DNA from: Deinococcus detaillensis
GTDB taxonomy: Bacteria > Deinococcota > Deinococci > Deinococcales > Deinococcaceae
Length of the DNA stretch: 64,000 nucleotides
Assembly: GCF_007280555.1 (NCBI RefSeq)
Contig: NZ_VKDB01000009.1
Span: 42,476 to 106,475, forward strand
Direction: 5' to 3'
This document shows positions 34,306 to 42,349 of this stretch, one piece after another. The notes under the pieces were generated by a model. That model was not told where the DNA came from, made no database searches, and saw only the letters and a list, made by a program, of their open reading frames with translations. The position numbers were made by a program, and so were the translations under genes. Within the stretch, counting starts at the first letter, position 1. Each line of letters starts with the position of its first letter.

Positions 34306-35394
34306 CTACCCGTGATGCGCCGCCAGCAAGGTGAAAGTAAACACGCTCCCGGCGGCGCTGGACTCGACCTTGAGACTGCCGCCCATGCGCTCGACCAGCC
34401 CTTTGGCGATCGTCAGGCCTACGCCGCTGCCGTCACTGCGCGTGCGAGCCGCATCCACCCGGTAAAAACGCTCAAAAATACGGCTTAAGTGTTCCGGCGG
34501 GATGCCAACGCCGGTATCCCGCACTTCAAAAATGACAACTCCGCCCTGCTGACGGGCGCTAAGGCTGACCTGACCGCCGCTGGGCGTATGGCGCACGGCG
34601 TTACTCAGCAGATTGGCCAGCACCTGCGAGGTGCGCTCCTCATCCCCGGTCACGGCAGGGAAGGGGTGGGGCAAATCAAGTTCAAGACGCAACCCCTGCT
34701 CCTCGGCTGCGCCTTCAAAGCGTGCGATTGCCGCCTGCATGACCTCTTGCGGCTGGAAGTTGCTGAGGCGCAACTCCACCGCGCCCGCCTCCACCCTTGA
34801 CACCAGGCTAAGGTCTCTGGCCAGCCGTTCCAGGGCGCGGGTTTCGCGGATGATGGCCTGCGACGCAGCGGCAGAATTCATAACCTGATCTTCCAGCGCC
34901 TCAGCGTAACCCCGCAGGGCACTGAGCGGCGTGCGGAGTTCGTGAGCCACATTGGTGATCAGCTCAATGCGGCCCCTTTCTACTTGCTCCAGGGCGCTGG
35001 CCATGCGGTTGAAATGGCGGGCCAGATCGGTGAGTTCGTCCTGACCCTGTTCGGGGAGGCGGCGGGTGTACTCACCTGCGGCGATGGCGTGGCTCCCGTC
35101 GCGCAGCAGGGCCACGCTGTGCATCATCCGCCGGGCCGAAAAAAGCGCCGTGAGCGCCGCCACCGTCAATGACAGCGGCACCGAGGCGATCAGCGCGGAG
35201 GTGAGAGTGCCGCGCACGCCGCGCTCCAGGTCTGGGCGCAGGGAAGCGCCGTTCGGGCCAATCAGCGCCACCATCTGCTCAACATGGTGGCGGATGAAGG
35301 CAGGGGCGAGCAGTTCGGCAATCAGCAGGAGTGCGCCCAGCGCTACGATGATGACCAGCAGATGCGATAAAAACAGTCGAGGAAAGAGTTTCAT
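34306..35394 (-). CDS. membrane sensor histidine kinase
   Basis: 362 residues from ATG 35394 (MKLFPRLFLSHLLV). Two transmembrane segments bracket a short sensor region of about 60 residues; HAMP (ARRMMHSVALLRDGSHAIAAGEYTRRLPEQGQDELTDLARHFNRMASAL); dimerisation box with phospho-acceptor His in ELITNVAHELRTPLSALRGYAEAL; ATPase domain with LLSNAVRHTPSGG (N box), VRDTGVGIPPEHL (G1) and SDGSGVGLTIAKGLVERMGG (G2). Follows the response regulator by four bases. Lying between the nuo operon and copper genes, it may be a CusS/CopS-like metal sensor, but the short sensor loop has no clear copper motif. Confidence 0.9.
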   Translation of the reverse strand: MKLFPRLFLSHLLVIIVALGALLLIAELLAPAFIRHHVEQMVALIGPNGASLRPDLERGVRGTLTSALIASVPLSLTVAALTALFSARRMMHSVALLRDGSHAIAAGEYTRRLPEQGQDELTDLARHFNRMASALEQVERGRIELITNVAHELRTPLSALRGYAEALEDQVMNSAAASQAIIRETRALERLARDLSLVSRVEAGAVELRLSNFQPQEVMQAAIARFEGAAEEQGLRLELDLPHPFPAVTGDEERTSQVLANLLSNAVRHTPSGGQVSLSARQQGGVVIFEVRDTGVGIPPEHLSRIFERFYRVDAARTRSDGSGVGLTIAKGLVERMGGSLKVESSAAGSVFTFTLLAAHHG

Positions 35395-35398
35395 CCTC

Positions 35399-36070
35399 TC
35401 ATACCAGCTCGTCTTTGAAGCGGTAGCCCACACCCCGCACCGTCTCGATGTAGCGCGGGTGCTCCGGATCGTCGCTCAACTTCTTTCGGAGGCTGGTGAT
35501 ATGCACGTCGACCACGCGGGACGATCCCGGCAGCGAATTGTCCCACAAGCGCTCCAGCAATCTCTCGCGGCTCCAGACCAGTCCGGGGTGCTGCGCCAGT
35601 GTGATGAGCAGATCGTATTCCAGTCGCGACAGCTCGATGACCTCGCCGCTGAGCGTCACCCGGCGGCTGCGCGCATCAAGTGACAGCTCACCGCTGCGCG
35701 TTTCATGCCGCACGCCCACCCGGCGCAGCAACACGCGCACGCGGGCCAGCACTTCACGCGGACTGAAGGGCTTGACCACGTAATCGTCAATGCCGATGGC
35801 CAGTCCGCGCAACTTGTCTTCCTCCTCGCTGCGGGCGCTCAGCATCAGGATGGGCAGTTCCAATCCGCGTGCACGGGCCTCGGCGGCGACTTCCAGTCCG
35901 CTGAAGCCCGGCAGCATCCAGTCGAGAATGGCGAGGTCAGCACTGCCCATCAGTGGCAAGGCGGCGTCACCGCTGACAGCGCTCAGTACCGTGTGTCCTT
36001 CCGTCGCCAGGTAGGCGGCCAGGATTTCCTGAATGGCCGGGTCATCGTCGACGATCAGGATGCGGGCCAT
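35399..36070 (-). CDS. OmpR-family response regulator
   Basis: 223 residues. Receiver domain with acidic pocket VDDDPA, phospho-acceptor Asp in LAILDWMLPGFSGLEV, and Lys in DYVVKPFSPREVLARVRVLLRR. A winged-helix output domain follows: LSRLEYDLLITLAQHPGLVWSRERLLERLWDNS...RVVDVHITSLRKKLSDDPEHPRYIETVRGVGYRF. Partner of the kinase just downstream. Possible targets include the copper operons that carry paired GGTAAC direct repeats (41660-41682 and 62730-62750), which is inference. Confidence 0.93.
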   Translation of the reverse strand: MARILIVDDDPAIQEILAAYLATEGHTVLSAVSGDAALPLMGSADLAILDWMLPGFSGLEVAAEARARGLELPILMLSARSEEEDKLRGLAIGIDDYVVKPFSPREVLARVRVLLRRVGVRHETRSGELSLDARSRRVTLSGEVIELSRLEYDLLITLAQHPGLVWSRERLLERLWDNSLPGSSRVVDVHITSLRKKLSDDPEHPRYIETVRGVGYRFKDELV

Positions 36071-36089
36071 ACGCCTCCTTGAACCAATC

Positions 36090-36671
36090 TCAAATGCCGC
36101 GCTTGATCAGCCACTGGCGGTAGAGGTACATCTCGTCGGCTTGGGTGCGGATAATCTCGCGGGCCAGCTTGGTCACGCGGGCGTCGCTGCTCTTTTGCAG
36201 GGCCAACGTGGCCATCTCAATGGCGCTGGCGTGGTGCGGGAGCATCCCGGTGACAAATCCGGCGTCGCTGTCTTTATTGGTTTTCAGTGCCGCCAGCATC
36301 CCGTCCATCTCCTTGGCCATGCCGGTTTGCCAGGATTTGTCTACCCCACCGAGGCTACCCAGCCAACTGGTCATATCTTTAATTTCTTTTTGCTGGGCGC
36401 TGATAACGGCTTTCGTCCAGGTCTTGACCTGCGCGTCCTTGACGTTGTTGATCACGGCCTTGCTCATGTCGATGGCCCCTTGGTGGTGGACGATCATCAT
36501 GGAGAGGAAAGCGCGATCAAAGGCCTTGCCACTGAGGCTGGACAGGTTCTTGTCTGCCTGGACAGTGTGGGTCATCCCCGGCATGCTGTCCATCTTCTGC
36601 GCTGGGGCCAGGCCTAACATGGCCAGGGAAAGGGCGGATATCAGCGAAACAGTCTTGAGTTTATTTTTCAT
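36090..36671 (-). CDS. exported DUF305 protein
   Basis: 193 residues from ATG 36671, with GAGGT upstream. Signal peptide MKNKLKTVSLISALSLAMLGLAPAQ, then a Met-rich stretch (KMDSMPGMTH) and two DUF305 half-repeats: FDRAFLSMMIVHHQGAIDMSKAVINN and GFVTGMLPHHASAIEMATLALQ, each with an HH metal motif. Such periplasmic DUF305 proteins are encoded beside copper genes in many bacteria and are suspected metal binders. The gene sits 19 bp upstream of the response regulator on the same strand, so it may be in the same unit. Confidence 0.9.
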   Translation of the reverse strand: MKNKLKTVSLISALSLAMLGLAPAQKMDSMPGMTHTVQADKNLSSLSGKAFDRAFLSMMIVHHQGAIDMSKAVINNVKDAQVKTWTKAVISAQQKEIKDMTSWLGSLGGVDKSWQTGMAKEMDGMLAALKTNKDSDAGFVTGMLPHHASAIEMATLALQKSSDARVTKLAREIIRTQADEMYLYRQWLIKRGI

Positions 36672-36808
36672 AGGTGTAACCTCACCGACCACGCTAGAGC
36701 GGTCCTGTTAAGTTCGCGTAAAGGAAACTGTGATGTGGGAGGTGGAGTAGAAAAAACCTCCCGTCAGCCGTCGGGCCAGCAGGAGGAGCGCTTCGGAGTA
36801 CGCCTGAT

Positions 36809-37072
<264 letters not shown>

Positions 37073-37109
37073 ACACAACCTGCCGGAAGACTCGCAGGGA
37101 GTTCCCGGC

Positions 37110-37313
37110 TTACTGGCGGAGCTGGGCACCGTAGCCCTCTTCCTTGACAGCAGCCATGAGTGCTTGGGGATCAGCCTGGCCCTGCACTTGAGCGGTGCCG
37201 CCTTGCAGATCAACGTTCACGTCCTGCACGCCTGAAACGGACTTGAGGGCTTTGGTCACGGCAGTCTGGCAATGCCCGCAGGTCATGCCGCTGATGTTCA
37301 GTTCTGTAGTCAT
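37110..37313 (-). CDS. copZ: CopZ copper chaperone
   Basis: 67 residues, a single heavy-metal-associated domain with MTCGHC (Cys12, Cys15) and ferredoxin-like pattern ending EEGYGAQL. Carries Cu(I) in the cytosol to the CopA ATPase encoded divergently. Its ATG lies only a few bases after a strong -10 box, so the mRNA is probably leaderless. Confidence 0.95.
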   Translation of the reverse strand: MTTELNISGMTCGHCQTAVTKALKSVSGVQDVNVDLQGGTAQVQGQADPQALMAAVKEEGYGAQLRQ

Positions 37314-37319
37314 GGCGTT

Positions 37320-37348
37320 ATTTTATATCCTCCCCAACAGGGTGTCAA
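37320..37348 (-). promoter_or_regulatory. copZ promoter, apparently leaderless, with C/G-tract in spacer
   Basis: On the minus strand TTGACA (37348-37343), a 17-base spacer, then TAAAAT (37325-37320), six bases before the copZ ATG at 37313. Transcription would start at or beside the ATG, so there is no room for a ribosome site. The spacer contains CCCTGTTGGGG, a plausible CsoR half-palindrome positioned to block RNA polymerase. Confidence 0.7.
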
Positions 37349-37390
37349 GTTAAACAGGTAAGATCAAAGATGTTTTTATCGTCTCCTAGT

Positions 37391-37441
37391 TTGATTTTAA
37401 GCTTCTGCTTCCTCTATACTTAACTAAACCCCCCTGGGGGG
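37391..37441 (+). promoter_or_regulatory. copA promoter with CsoR-type operator
   Basis: TTGATT (37391-37396), 18-base spacer, TATACT (37415-37420). Immediately downstream, at 37429-37441, lies CCCCCCTGGGGGG, a G/C-tract palindrome of the class bound by CsoR. Overlap with the expected transcription start fits simple repression relieved by copper. Confidence 0.75.
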
Positions 37442-37454
37442 ATAAGGAGATCAG

Positions 37455-39992
37455 ATGACAGCAAACGAATCGGCAACACTGGAGATTGGTGTGCAGGGGA
37501 TGACCTGCGCGAGCTGCGTGGGCCGGGTGGAGCGCGGGCTGAAGAAGGTGGACGGCGTTGAGGACGCTACCGTCAACCTCGCCACCGAGCGGGCCACCGT
37601 GCGCTTTGACGCGGCCCAGACTGATGCCAAGACACTGATCGCCAAAGTGCGCGATGTGGGGTACGAACCTATCACCGCCGAGCTTGATCTCCCGATCACT
37701 GGGATGACCTGCGCCAACTGCGTGGGGCGCGTAGAGCGTGCCCTAAGTAAGGTAGACGGCGTGCTGAGCGCCAGCGTCAATCTGGCCAGCGAACGCGCCC
37801 ACATTCAGTATTTGCCTGCCAGCACCACGCCGGGCCAGCTCAAGACCGCTGTGCGTGAAGCAGGCTACGGTGTGCTGGAAACAGAGGCCGGAGAAGCAGG
37901 CGTGGACACCCAGCGGGCGGCCCGTGAAGCGGAAGTCTCGCACCTGCGCTCGCAAGTCGTCTTCAGTGCCGTGTTTGCCGTCCCGCTGCTGCTACTGGCC
38001 ATGCTGCCGATGCTGGTTCCGGCGCTGGATGCCGCATTGATGAGGGCAGTCCCAATGACGGCCCTCAACTGGATCATGCTGGCGCTGGCGGCCCCCGTGC
38101 AGTTCGGCCCCGGACGCCGCTTTTACCGCCTAGGCTGGGCCAGCCTCAAGCACCGCAGCCCCGATATGAACGCGCTGGTAATGATCGGCACTTCCGCCGC
38201 CTTCTTCTACAGTCTGGCCGTGACCCTCGCGCCGCAACTCTTCCCAGCGGGCACGGCGCACGTGTATTACGAAGCGTCGGGCGTGGTCATCACCCTGATT
38301 TTGCTAGGCAAGTATTTTGAGGCGCTAGCAAAGGGGCGCAGCAGCGAAGCGATGAAGACCCTACTCTCCTTGCAACCCAAAGAGGCGCGGGTCTTGCGGG
38401 GCGATATAGAAAGCCTGATTTCTGTAGACGAAGTGCAAGTCAGCGACACCTTGCGCGTCTTGCCCGGCGAGAGTATTCCGCTGGATGCCGAAGTTTTGGC
38501 GGGTCAGAGTTACGTCAACGAGAGCATGATTACCGGGGAGAGCGTGCCCATTCAAAAGACACAGGGTGCGGCCGTCATCGGCGGCACCCTCAACGGCAAC
38601 GGAGCACTGACTTTGCGCGTGACCCGCGTGGGCAATGACACGGCTTTAGCGCAGATCATCAAGCTGGTCGAGACGGCCCAAGGCAGCAAGCCGCCGATTC
38701 AGGGGCTGGCCGACAAGGTGGTGGCGGTGTTCGTGCCTATCGTGCTGGTCATCGCCGCCGTGACCTTTGCCGCGTGGTTCTTTTTGGGTGGCGAGGGGGC
38801 GCTCAGTCAGGCGCTCATCAACATGGTCGCGGTCTTGATTATCGCCTGCCCCTGCGCGATGGGCCTGGCCACTCCAGTCAGCGTGATGGTCGGCACTGGC
38901 AAGGCCGCCGAACTGGGGGTGCTGTTCAAGAGTGGCACGGCGCTGGAAGGCTTACAGGCGGCGCAGGTCATCGCTCTGGACAAGACTGGCACACTGACAA
39001 AGGGCCAGCCGGAACTGACCGATCTGGAATTGACCGCTGGATTTGAACGTGAGCAGGTGCTGCGTCTTGTCGCCAGCGCCGAGCAAGACAGTGAACATCC
39101 CATCGCCCGCGCCATCGTGGACGCGGCCAAACGGGAGAGCCTAAGCCTGTCCGCGCCGCAGTCATCTCAGGCGGTGCCGGGCTTTGGACTGGAAGCCAGC
39201 GTGAACGGTGTGCGGGTTCAAGTCGGCGCAGACCGCTACATGGCGCAGTTGAACTTGAGTCCAGACGTGTTCGCCGCGCAAGCTGAGCAACTCGGCAATG
39301 AAGGCAAGAGTCCGCTTTACGTGGCCCTAGACGGTCAGTTGGCCGCGATTCTGGCAGTGGCCGACCCGGTCAAGGAGGGTAGTCGGGAAGCGGTGGCGGC
39401 CTTGCACAGTCAAGGATTGAAGGTGGCGATGATCACCGGGGACAATGCCCGCACCGCTCAGGCGATTGCTCGGCAACTTGGCATTGACCAAGTGCAGGCC
39501 GAGGTGTTGCCCGGCGACAAAGCTGAGGCGGTCAAGGCGTTGCAGGCGGGTGGTCAGAAGGTGGCCTTTGTCGGCGACGGCATCAATGACGCGCCCGCCC
39601 TGGCTCAAGCCGATGTGGGCATCGCGATTGGCACAGGTACGGACGTGGCCGTGGAGACGGCGGACGTGGTGCTGATGTCGGGCGACTTGCGCGGCGTGCC
39701 CAATGCACTGGCCCTCTCCAGGGCGACGCTGCGGAACATCCGGTTGAATCTCTTCTGGGCTTTTGGCTATAACATTCTGCTGATTCCGGTGGCGGCGGGC
39801 GTGCTGATTCCGGCCTTCGGGATTCGGCTCAGCCCAGTGCTGGCCGCCGCCGCGATGGGCTTTTCGAGCGTCTTCGTGCTGAGCAATGCCTTGCGTCTGC
39901 GGCGATTCAAGCCGCCACTGCCGCCTAGCAGCCCTGCTTCCCCCTCACCTGAGCGGCCGCCCGCTCCTGAAGCGCAAGGACGCCTCACATAA
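37455..39992 (+). CDS. copA: Cu(I)-exporting P1B-type ATPase
   Basis: 845 residues. Two N-terminal metal-binding domains (GMTCASC at 15-21, GMTCANC at 83-89), eight predicted membrane helices, membrane copper motif CPC at 465-467, phosphorylation site DKTGTLTKG with Asp509, and hinge motif GDGINDAPALAQADVGIAIGTGTDVAVE. SEHPIARAI is the HP motif of P1B pumps. Length is normal. Pumps Cu(I) from cytosol, fed by CopZ. The Pro-rich C-terminal tail (about 25 residues) is extra to the core. Confidence 0.97.
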   Translation: MTANESATLEIGVQGMTCASCVGRVERGLKKVDGVEDATVNLATERATVRFDAAQTDAKTLIAKVRDVGYEPITAELDLPITGMTCANCVGRVERALSKVDGVLSASVNLASERAHIQYLPASTTPGQLKTAVREAGYGVLETEAGEAGVDTQRAAREAEVSHLRSQVVFSAVFAVPLLLLAMLPMLVPALDAALMRAVPMTALNWIMLALAAPVQFGPGRRFYRLGWASLKHRSPDMNALVMIGTSAAFFYSLAVTLAPQLFPAGTAHVYYEASGVVITLILLGKYFEALAKGRSSEAMKTLLSLQPKEARVLRGDIESLISVDEVQVSDTLRVLPGESIPLDAEVLAGQSYVNESMITGESVPIQKTQGAAVIGGTLNGNGALTLRVTRVGNDTALAQIIKLVETAQGSKPPIQGLADKVVAVFVPIVLVIAAVTFAAWFFLGGEGALSQALINMVAVLIIACPCAMGLATPVSVMVGTGKAAELGVLFKSGTALEGLQAAQVIALDKTGTLTKGQPELTDLELTAGFEREQVLRLVASAEQDSEHPIARAIVDAAKRESLSLSAPQSSQAVPGFGLEASVNGVRVQVGADRYMAQLNLSPDVFAAQAEQLGNEGKSPLYVALDGQLAAILAVADPVKEGSREAVAALHSQGLKVAMITGDNARTAQAIARQLGIDQVQAEVLPGDKAEAVKALQAGGQKVAFVGDGINDAPALAQADVGIAIGTGTDVAVETADVVLMSGDLRGVPNALALSRATLRNIRLNLFWAFGYNILLIPVAAGVLIPAFGIRLSPVLAAAAMGFSSVFVLSNALRLRRFKPPLPPSSPASPSPERPPAPEAQGRLT

Positions 39993-40173
39993 CCAAACTT
40001 ACCGTCGGCCCGTGGGTCGCTGCCCAGAAACTTCCCAGTACACACTGGATTCTGTCATCGTACTCTCCCCTCGAATTCCTGGCCGACTGGCGCTGTGCCG
40101 TGTTCAAGACCATTACCGCGTCTCTTTCGCCCGGACAGTGACGCCAGCGTCGCCCAGGCCAAGCGCCAGCCAA

Positions 40174-40419
40174 TCAGTGTCCAAGGTCGCGCTTGAGGGT
40201 CTCGAACTGCTCTTTGGTCAGTTCGCCTCTGGCAAACCGTTCGCGGGCAATCTGAAGGGCGCGGTCCGTATCGAATACGCTTCCCGCGTGACCTCCGTGC
40301 GGCCCTGGATTGAGGGCGCGGACCAGAACCACCAGCCCAACGATGACCACCACCATAAACAGCATCATGCCGATCCATCCAAACGCTCCCGAATTCATCC
40401 CGTAACCGTAGCCGTTCAT
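40174..40419 (-). CDS. small membrane SHOCT-domain protein, copy 1
   Basis: 81 residues. Gly/Tyr/Met-rich start (MNGYGYGMNSGAFGW), one transmembrane helix (MMLFMVVVIVGLVVLV), then a SHOCT domain (ALQIARERFARGELTKEQFETLKRDLGH). Differs from copy 2 (59741-59986) at only a few positions. SHOCT proteins of this type are common in metal-resistance loci; function unknown. Confidence 0.88.
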   Translation of the reverse strand: MNGYGYGMNSGAFGWIGMMLFMVVVIVGLVVLVRALNPGPHGGHAGSVFDTDRALQIARERFARGELTKEQFETLKRDLGH

Positions 40420-40448
40420 ATTGACTCCTCTGTTCTTCTATTGATTGC

Positions 40449-40583
40449 CTATTGAACGCTGACGCTGTTTCCGGCAGGTTGAACTCTGGGCCTGCCAGAT
40501 CTTGACGTGGATAAAGGGAAATGGCTCATGGATTCACTCCTTGCGTTCAGGGCGTGGTTGAAAGGATCAGCAGCTTGCCGCGT
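40449..40583 (-). pseudogene. 5' remnant of multicopper oxidase gene
   Basis: The frame FNHALNARSESMSHFPLSTSRSGRPRVQPAGNSVSVQ-stop matches the start of the oxidase at 60119-61453 (PNHTLNARSNSVRH...SGRLRAQSAGITVSV). Homology then ends abruptly near 40455, and the next sequence is the leader of the SHOCT gene. About 1.3 kb carrying all copper-ligand motifs has been deleted. Confidence 0.8.
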
Positions 40584-40873
40584 CACACCTCGGCCAGCAC
40601 CCGTTGAAATATCCCCCTGGCCTGGTTCCCGAGTGGACCGAGCGCCTCGTTGCCCGTCCGCCCGATAGCCAGGGCCGGGTCGAGAAAGCCCATCTCGGTG
40701 CCGGTCTGCGTGCCGATCACGAACGCGCCACAGGGCAGCAGGGCGGCGATGCTCGGGTCGAATTCGAGGGTGTAGAGCACTCCCAGACCCTCTGCCGTAA
40801 GTGCGGTCTTCAGCCATTCGAGAACGGCGTCCACATCGGCCTCGACGGTTCGCTTAAGGGCAAAATCGGTCAT
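40583..40873 (-). CDS. DUF302 protein, internally deleted
   Basis: 96 residues: MTDFALKRTVEADVDAVLEWLKTAL..., ending IFQRVLAEV. The paralogue at 61450-61839 has 129 residues; the 33 missing residues fall exactly between two LEF motifs whose DNA is a GAATTCGAGG direct repeat. The lost part includes the conserved GFGVCSPDLA region of DUF302, which carries the family's Cys, so this copy is probably inactive although the frame stays open. Confidence 0.8.
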   Translation of the reverse strand: MTDFALKRTVEADVDAVLEWLKTALTAEGLGVLYTLEFDPSIAALLPCGAFVIGTQTGTEMGFLDPALAIGRTGNEALGPLGNQARGIFQRVLAEV

Positions 40874-40897
40874 ATCAACCTTCTGATGGGTACGGGT

Positions 40898-41602
40898 CTA
40901 CTTGACCTCGCCGAGATAAGCACCGTGCCAGCCATGCACCCAGACCTCTCCGGTGAAGGCATTGACCGACAGCATGCCTTCGATGGTCTTGCGGCCGTAA
41001 TCGAAGGTGTAGTACCCGGGAAACGGCATCCCTTCGATCACCTTCCCTCCGGGCAGGTACCCGGCCAGGAAGGTGTTGGCGAGCTTCTGGGCCGCTACCT
41101 TCATGTACCGAACCGGGGTCGAAGGACCCGAACGGCCCTGACTGACACTTCCGCCCATCATGCCGTTGTCAAACTGGCCACCCTGCATGCCGAAGCGGGT
41201 GTTCCAGAGCATGTCCGGTCCGGGTTCCGGCTGGACGATTCCGGTATAGCGGTCGACGAGCACTTCGGCCAGGCCCGCGCCGGTCGTGGTGTCCAACACC
41301 TGAACGTAGTAATTCTCAGCGAAGACCATGAAGTCCCTGGTCTTGACCTGCGATCCATAGCGACCCACAAACCCTTGTGCGCGCCTCCGGGCCTCGTCTT
41401 GCGAGATGGGACGCGACGAGGGAGCGTAGAGGCTCATCATTCCGCCGCCCATGCCATTGCCGCCCATCATGCCCTGCCCATTTCCCTGTCCTGCTCCAGC
41501 ACTTCCAGGTTGATCCATCATGCTCTGGGCAAGCACGCTTCCCAGGAGTCCGAATAGGAGCAGCCCGGCACCAATCAGCAGTTGATTGCTCGTCTTCTTC
41601 AT
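40898..41602 (-). CDS. exported Met/Gly-rich protein with PepSY-like domain, copy 1
   Basis: 234 residues from ATG 41602 (GAGG site six bases upstream); ATG 41605 is also possible. Signal peptide MKKTSNQLLIGAGLLLFGLLGSVLAQ, then a Met/Gly-rich linker (GQGMMGGNGMGGGMM), a PepSY-like region (ISQDEARRRAQGFVGRY...ENYYVQVLDTTTGAGLAEVLVDRYTGIVQPEPGPDMLWN) and a second similar half ending WVHGWHGAYLGEVK. Copy 2 is 61864-62610 with a longer Met/Gly linker. Likely periplasmic copper binder; inferred from context and Met content. Confidence 0.82.
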   Translation of the reverse strand: MKKTSNQLLIGAGLLLFGLLGSVLAQSMMDQPGSAGAGQGNGQGMMGGNGMGGGMMSLYAPSSRPISQDEARRRAQGFVGRYGSQVKTRDFMVFAENYYVQVLDTTTGAGLAEVLVDRYTGIVQPEPGPDMLWNTRFGMQGGQFDNGMMGGSVSQGRSGPSTPVRYMKVAAQKLANTFLAGYLPGGKVIEGMPFPGYYTFDYGRKTIEGMLSVNAFTGEVWVHGWHGAYLGEVK

Positions 41603-41659
41603 CATTGACCTCGCTTGATCCTGCACCCAGTTCTGTCCTCTGAATCTAGGTGCAGGACG

Positions 41660-41682
41660 TTACCAGGCCGTTACCGGAGATG
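41660..41682 (-). promoter_or_regulatory. paired GGTAAC direct repeat upstream of copper block
   Basis: On the minus strand GGTAACGGCCTGGTAAC gives two GGTAAC hexamers 11 bases apart, the spacing used by OmpR-family regulators. The same element is conserved upstream of copy 2 (62730-62750). A role for the response regulator at 35399-36070 is possible but unproven. Confidence 0.45.
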
Positions 41683-41721
41683 GTTCTGGCAATTTAATTG
41701 GGGAGGCGACTGATAAGGTCA

Positions 41722-41748
41722 GTGGCCGTCTGAACCTCAGACGGCCAC
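41722..41748. terminator. 12-bp perfect hairpin at a transposase fragment end
   Basis: GTGGCCGTCTGA and TCAGACGGCCAC pair perfectly around the loop ACC; the stop codon of the IS6 fragment is inside the stem. A similar hairpin with the same TGAACCTCA centre lies at 43705-43739. Likely intrinsic terminator or IS-end structure. Confidence 0.5.
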
Positions 41749-41853
41749 TTCAACTGCACGCTGGCTGAGGGAGAAGCTGTGGTAGAGCCAGAGAGCGTAC
41801 TGGATGATGCTCAGCGGAAGACGGTGGCGGTAGGGCTTGCGGTCAGTCACGGA
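41737..41853 (-). pseudogene. N-terminal fragment of IS6-family transposase
   Basis: Translation DRKPYRHRLPLSIIQYALWLYHSFSLSQRAVEVAV-stop matches the start of IS6-family transposases (typically RKPYRHRFPLSxIQxAxWLYxRFPLSYRDVxELL). Only about 38 codons remain. The matching C-terminal half of a related transposase lies 2 kb downstream at 43723-44270. Confidence 0.75.
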
Positions 41854-41886
41854 CGCTCAGCCTACCGCGCTTAACTTGCCAGAACC

Positions 41887-42161
41887 CTCGCGGGCTAGAA
41901 AGCGGCCAGGCGAGTCGAGGGCTACCCTGACGGGTTCAGGATCTGGCTTTAAAGAATCTCGTCTTCAGGGACCCCCGGCAGGTTGTGGGAAGCGAAGCAG
42001 GGAACAACGCTCCGCTCCAGAAAACCCTTCGGGCGGCGTGGCGAGACTGCTCCGTCTCCAGCAGCTTACTCTCCTCGGAGCGTCGCGGCTGACACACTCA
42101 GCAGTCCTGTTCGCCACCTTGGAGTTGCAGGACGCCCACCTGTCAGCGGCCAAGCAGATGA
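41887..42161. repeat. dispersed ~270-bp repeat, copy 2
   Basis: Counterpart of 22296-22566, same orientation. Begins CTCGCGGGCTAGAAAGCGG directly after the IS6 fragment region and ends AGCAGATGA. Differences are scattered substitutions and small indels (for example near 41995-42005), so the copies have diverged slowly without preserving a reading frame. Confidence 0.8.
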
Positions 42162-42236
42162 CTGCCAAGCCGATTATCATTGTCCAGCGTGTCAGTCGTG
42201 TCTGACCAGGTGAAGGCAACGTGACTGTCTGAGCAG

Positions 42237-42266
42237 CTGACGGAAGCGGGTGTGTCTTGCTAGACT
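42237..42266 (+). promoter_or_regulatory. candidate promoter of the fluoride operon
   Basis: CTGACG (42237-42242), 18-base spacer, TAGACT (42261-42266). Transcription would begin about 42273, just before the riboswitch. The -35 box is a weak match. Confidence 0.45.
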
Positions 42267-42273
42267 CTGGGTA

Positions 42274-42325
42274 CAGGCGATGGCATGCGCCTTGAACCGC
42301 CCAGCGTCCAGCTGATTCTGCCTAC
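42274..42325 (+). ncRNA. fluoride riboswitch (crcB motif)
   Basis: Contains the conserved aptamer pieces in order: GGCGATGGCATGCGCC, AACCGCC, then GCTGATTCTGCCTAC. These match the crcB-motif pattern GGnGATGG...CGCC...(pseudoknot)...GCTGATnnTGCCTAC. It lies 25 bp upstream of the crcB start and close behind a candidate promoter. Expected to switch on the crcB-DUF190-DUF190 operon when fluoride is bound. Confidence 0.88.
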
Positions 42326-42349
42326 CTTCCCAGGACGCAGGGAGTTCTC

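Larger units (their letters stand above)
40038..41682. repeat. copper block, copy 1 (rearranged)
   Basis: High-identity counterpart of 59605-62750. Shared order: common flank, SHOCT gene, multicopper oxidase, DUF302, Met/Gly-rich exported protein, common upstream region ending GTTACCAGGCCGTTACCGG. This copy lacks about 1.3 kb of the oxidase gene and 99 bp of DUF302, and has a shorter upstream leader. It abuts the 3' end of copA. Confidence 0.9.

Noticed and set aside
40604..41557. 317-codon plus-strand frame
   Set aside because: Spans DUF302 and the exported protein antisense; the same shadow appears at 61852-62565 in the second copy simply because the block is duplicated.
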